From: Leucobacter exalbidus
GTDB taxonomy: Bacteria; Actinomycetota; Actinomycetes; Actinomycetales; Microbacteriaceae
Assembly (NCBI RefSeq): GCF_017834145.1
Contig: NZ_JAFIDA010000001.1
Location: forward strand, 1,116,001 to 1,180,000
DNA: 64,000 nucleotides
Direction of reading: 5' to 3'
The notes beneath the pieces are model-generated. The model did not search any database. It saw nothing but the letters and a program-made list of their open reading frames with translations, and had not been told where the DNA came from. Below are positions 62,286-64,000 of this stretch, piece after piece (position 1 is the stretch's first letter; every line of letters starts with the position of its first letter). The translations under genes were made by a program, and so were the position numbers.

Positions 62286-62957
62286 CTAGCTGCGACGCAC
62301 ATCACTCGGATCGTAGGTGGGCTTGCCCAGTGCTTCTTGGTGCGTGCGATAGGAGCGCGGGTCGAGCCCCGCGTCGGCCAGCTCGCGTGCCCGCTCGGGA
62401 TAACTGAACACTTCAGGCAGTTCGCCTCGCTTCAGCCGCTGCAGAGCCTCGCCCCTCACCTGCGAGCCCGGGTGCACGAAGCCGTGCGGTTCAAATTGGA
62501 AGAGGTTCCAGCACCAGGCCGTGGCTTCAGCATACGAAAACCCTCGCCAGCGCCCCTCCGTGACTAATTGCTCTGCGGTGTCCGCCGCGTAAGCCGCCTC
62601 GATCTTTCTCCACCCGAGCGCTAAGCGTTCTGCTGCGGCCCGAGATTTCTCGTTGTCGTGCGCGCCCTTGATCGCGGCCACGTGTGCGGCCACTTCTGCA
62701 TAGGTCAACTGTTCGACGCTGCCGTCGTCAGCCACTCGAGTGAACTGTGCCGGTTCACACGACCGCAGAAAGTTTTCAACCCGGGCCAGTTTCACGCGTT
62801 CGCTTCCCGTGAGGTTCGACCCTGATTCGGTGCCCAAACCCAGCCCGGTCCACCACGGCGCACGCGCGTGCGATGCGGCGCTGCGCGACCCGAGAGCTTC
62901 AGCGGCGGTGCGGGCTCCGGCCGAGCGAATTTCGTTGAGGGTATGAGAATCAAACAT
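62286..62957 (-). CDS. Uncharacterised protein, intact copy of the duplicated gene
   Basis: 223 aa from the ATG at 62957 (MFDSHTLNEIRSAGARTAAEA). No membrane helix or signal peptide. Helix-rich throughout; residues 56-110 (ARVENFLRSCEPAQFTRVADDGS, LTYAEVAAHVAAIKG) and the WRGFSYAEATAWCWNLFQFE segment are conserved between the two copies. I do not recognise the family. Its linkage to HipB-type operators in both copies hints at an ancestral neighbour of hipBA. Base composition is like the host core, unlike the island to its left. Confidence 0.75.
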   Translation of the reverse strand: MFDSHTLNEIRSAGARTAAEALGSRSAASHARAPWWTGLGLGTESGSNLTGSERVKLARVENFLRSCEPAQFTRVADDGSVEQLTYAEVAAHVAAIKGAHDNEKSRAAAERLALGWRKIEAAYAADTAEQLVTEGRWRGFSYAEATAWCWNLFQFEPHGFVHPGSQVRGEALQRLKRGELPEVFSYPERARELADAGLDPRSYRTHQEALGKPTYDPSDVRRS

Positions 62958-63197
62958 GGGGCAGCGCCCCTCTCCGGGGCATTCACCCCATCGAATCTTG
63001 TAGCGCGAGAATTCGCGTTACCCGTTCTTCCCCTGGGACACCCGGGAATCGATGGATTCGGGTTGTCGCGTAACCGGCCAGGTACCTACGGTTACGACTC
63101 TTGAACGTGAAACACACGCTAGCACAGGGCAACGACAACCGGCAGAATTCCTACGCCAGATTGCTTCGGCGACCATAGACACCCCGCCCAAAATGCT

Positions 63198-63220
63198 ATA
63201 TGTTGTCATCAACTACATAT
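63198..63220. promoter_or_regulatory. Candidate operator upstream of xylA
   Basis: ATATGTTGT and ACTACATAT flank CATCA, an inverted repeat with 8 of 9 paired positions, 30 bp before the xylA start; possible site of a ROK-type xylose repressor. The rest of 62958-63249 shows no gene. Confidence 0.45.
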
Positions 63221-63249
63221 CCATGTTTTGTTATCGCAAAGGAGCGATT

Positions 63250-64000
63250 ATGGTTCAGCCCACCCGCGAGGATCGTTTTTCATTTGGCCTGTGGACCTTC
63301 GGGTGGCAGGCCCAAGATCAGTTCGGTGGCCCGACGCGTTCGGCCGTTGACACCGTCGAATCGGTGCACAAGCTCGCCGAAATGGGCGTCTGGGGCATGA
63401 CGTTCCACGACGACGACCTGTTCGCATTTGAGAGCACCGACGCCGAGCGTCGCCGCGAGATCGACCGCCTCAAAACCGCGCTCGACGACACTGGCCTCGT
63501 GATCCCCATGATCACCACCAACCTCTTCAGCCACCCCGTGTTCAAGGATGGCGGCTTCACGTCCAACGACCGCTCGGTGCGCCGCTTCGCCCTGCGCAAG
63601 GTGCTGCGCAACATCGATCTCGCCGCCGAAGTAGGCGCCGAAACGTTCGTGATGTGGGGCGGCCGCGAGGGCAGCGAATACGACTCGGCCAAGGATGTGC
63701 AGGCGGCGCTCGCCCGCTACCGCGAATCGGTCAACCTGCTCACCGAGTACGTCACCGAAAAGGGCTACAACATTCGCTTCGCGATTGAGCCCAAGCCCAA
63801 CGAGCCCCGCGGCGACATTCTGCTGCCCACGCTCGGCCACGCCCTCGGCTTCATTGAGACGCTCGACCGCCCCGATCTCGTCGGCATCAACCCCGAGACC
63901 GGTCACGAGCAGATGGCGGGCCTCAACTTCACGCACGGCATTGCGCAGGCCCTCGATGCCGGCAAGCTCTTCCACATCGACCTCAACGGTCAGCGCAGCA
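63250..64000 (+). CDS. xylA: Xylose isomerase (C-terminus beyond window)
   Basis: Interconverts D-xylose and D-xylulose with divalent metals. The first 250 residues are visible from ATG 63250 (AAAGGAG upstream): [18 protein letters not shown], catalytic-His region [31 protein letters not shown], and metal-binding [11 protein letters not shown] and [13 protein letters not shown]. Actinobacterial class I sequence. Runs off the window end; no xylulokinase is visible. Confidence 0.96.
   Translation, partial: MVQPTREDRFSFGLWTFGWQAQDQFGGPTRSAVDTVESVHKLAEMGVWGMTFHDDDLFAFESTDAERRREIDRLKTALDDTGLVIPMITTNLFSHPVFKDGGFTSNDRSVRRFALRKVLRNIDLAAEVGAETFVMWGGREGSEYDSAKDVQAALARYRESVNLLTEYVTEKGYNIRFAIEPKPNEPRGDILLPTLGHALGFIETLDRPDLVGINPETGHEQMAGLNFTHGIAQALDAGKLFHIDLNGQRS

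Larger units (their letters stand above)
62117..62815. repeat. Direct repeat, right copy, bounding the catabolic island
   Basis: Counterpart of 47552-48253, about 14.56 kb away in the same orientation. Contains HipB operators, a conserved hairpin and the 3' three quarters of the DUF gene. Confidence 0.9.

Noticed and set aside
1-64000. tRNA genes, CRISPR arrays, prophage
   Set aside because: No cloverleaf-like sequence, spaced repeat array or phage structural gene was seen by eye on either strand.

Overview
The window looks like the chromosome of a high-G+C actinomycete, probably a Microbacteriaceae member. Leucobacter is my guess from gene order and protein style, not from any search. Support comes from the lysS / DUF2520 / PH-domain / DUF3180 / folK / folP-folB / ftsH / hpt / tilS / ppa neighbourhood, strong G/C third-position bias, and GTG starts with GTGA/ATGA overlaps. 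No tRNA, rRNA, CRISPR array, prophage or intact transposase is visible.

Layout. (1) 1-11.4 kb: conserved core on the minus strand (lysS fragment to tilS), then ppa on plus. (2) 11.5-15 kb: an M23 cell-wall hydrolase with a coiled coil, and an Lrp regulator divergent from an MFS exporter. (3) 15-26.7 kb: a FadR-type regulator with a peptide-type ABC transporter, an amidase, an SDR, an aldehyde dehydrogenase and a decarboxylating dehydrogenase. A shared palindrome, TGGCCTTACCA, lies in two of its promoter regions. (4) 26.9-31.1 kb: a tightly overlapping ligase / ketosynthase / acyl-CoA dehydrogenase operon with no carrier protein. (5) 31.2-35 kb: MarR/MFS, a reductase, a cyclase and DUF2200. 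(6) 35-42 kb: a complete type I Wadjet anti-plasmid system (jetABCD) lying between two copies of the DUF2200 3' end. (7) 42-47.6 kb: an XRE repressor with twin operators, a GNAT/DUF1778 toxin-antitoxin pair in inverted order, a MarR-controlled ring-cleavage/reductase module, and hipBA with HipB-type operators. (8) 47.5-62.9 kb: an A+T-richer catabolic island bounded by about 0.7-kb direct repeats. It carries a TRAP transporter, CoA ligase, alpha-methylacyl-CoA racemase, acyl-CoA dehydrogenase, crotonase, 3-hydroxyisobutyryl-CoA hydrolase and 3-hydroxyisobutyrate dehydrogenase homologues, with AraC and LysR regulators. Its left edge holds a broken group II intron and an IS21-like end remnant. 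(9) 63.2-64 kb: xylA, cut by the window end.

How the genes fit together. The island at 49-62 kb reads as uptake and CoA-dependent oxidation of an alpha-methyl-branched carboxylic acid, built on the distal valine pathway. The 35-48 kb stretch is a defence and toxin-antitoxin zone. A 53-bp palindromic repeat occurs three times: twice in frame inside a PH-domain membrane protein and once against the stop codon of the SDR gene. I consider it the least-explained sequence signal here.
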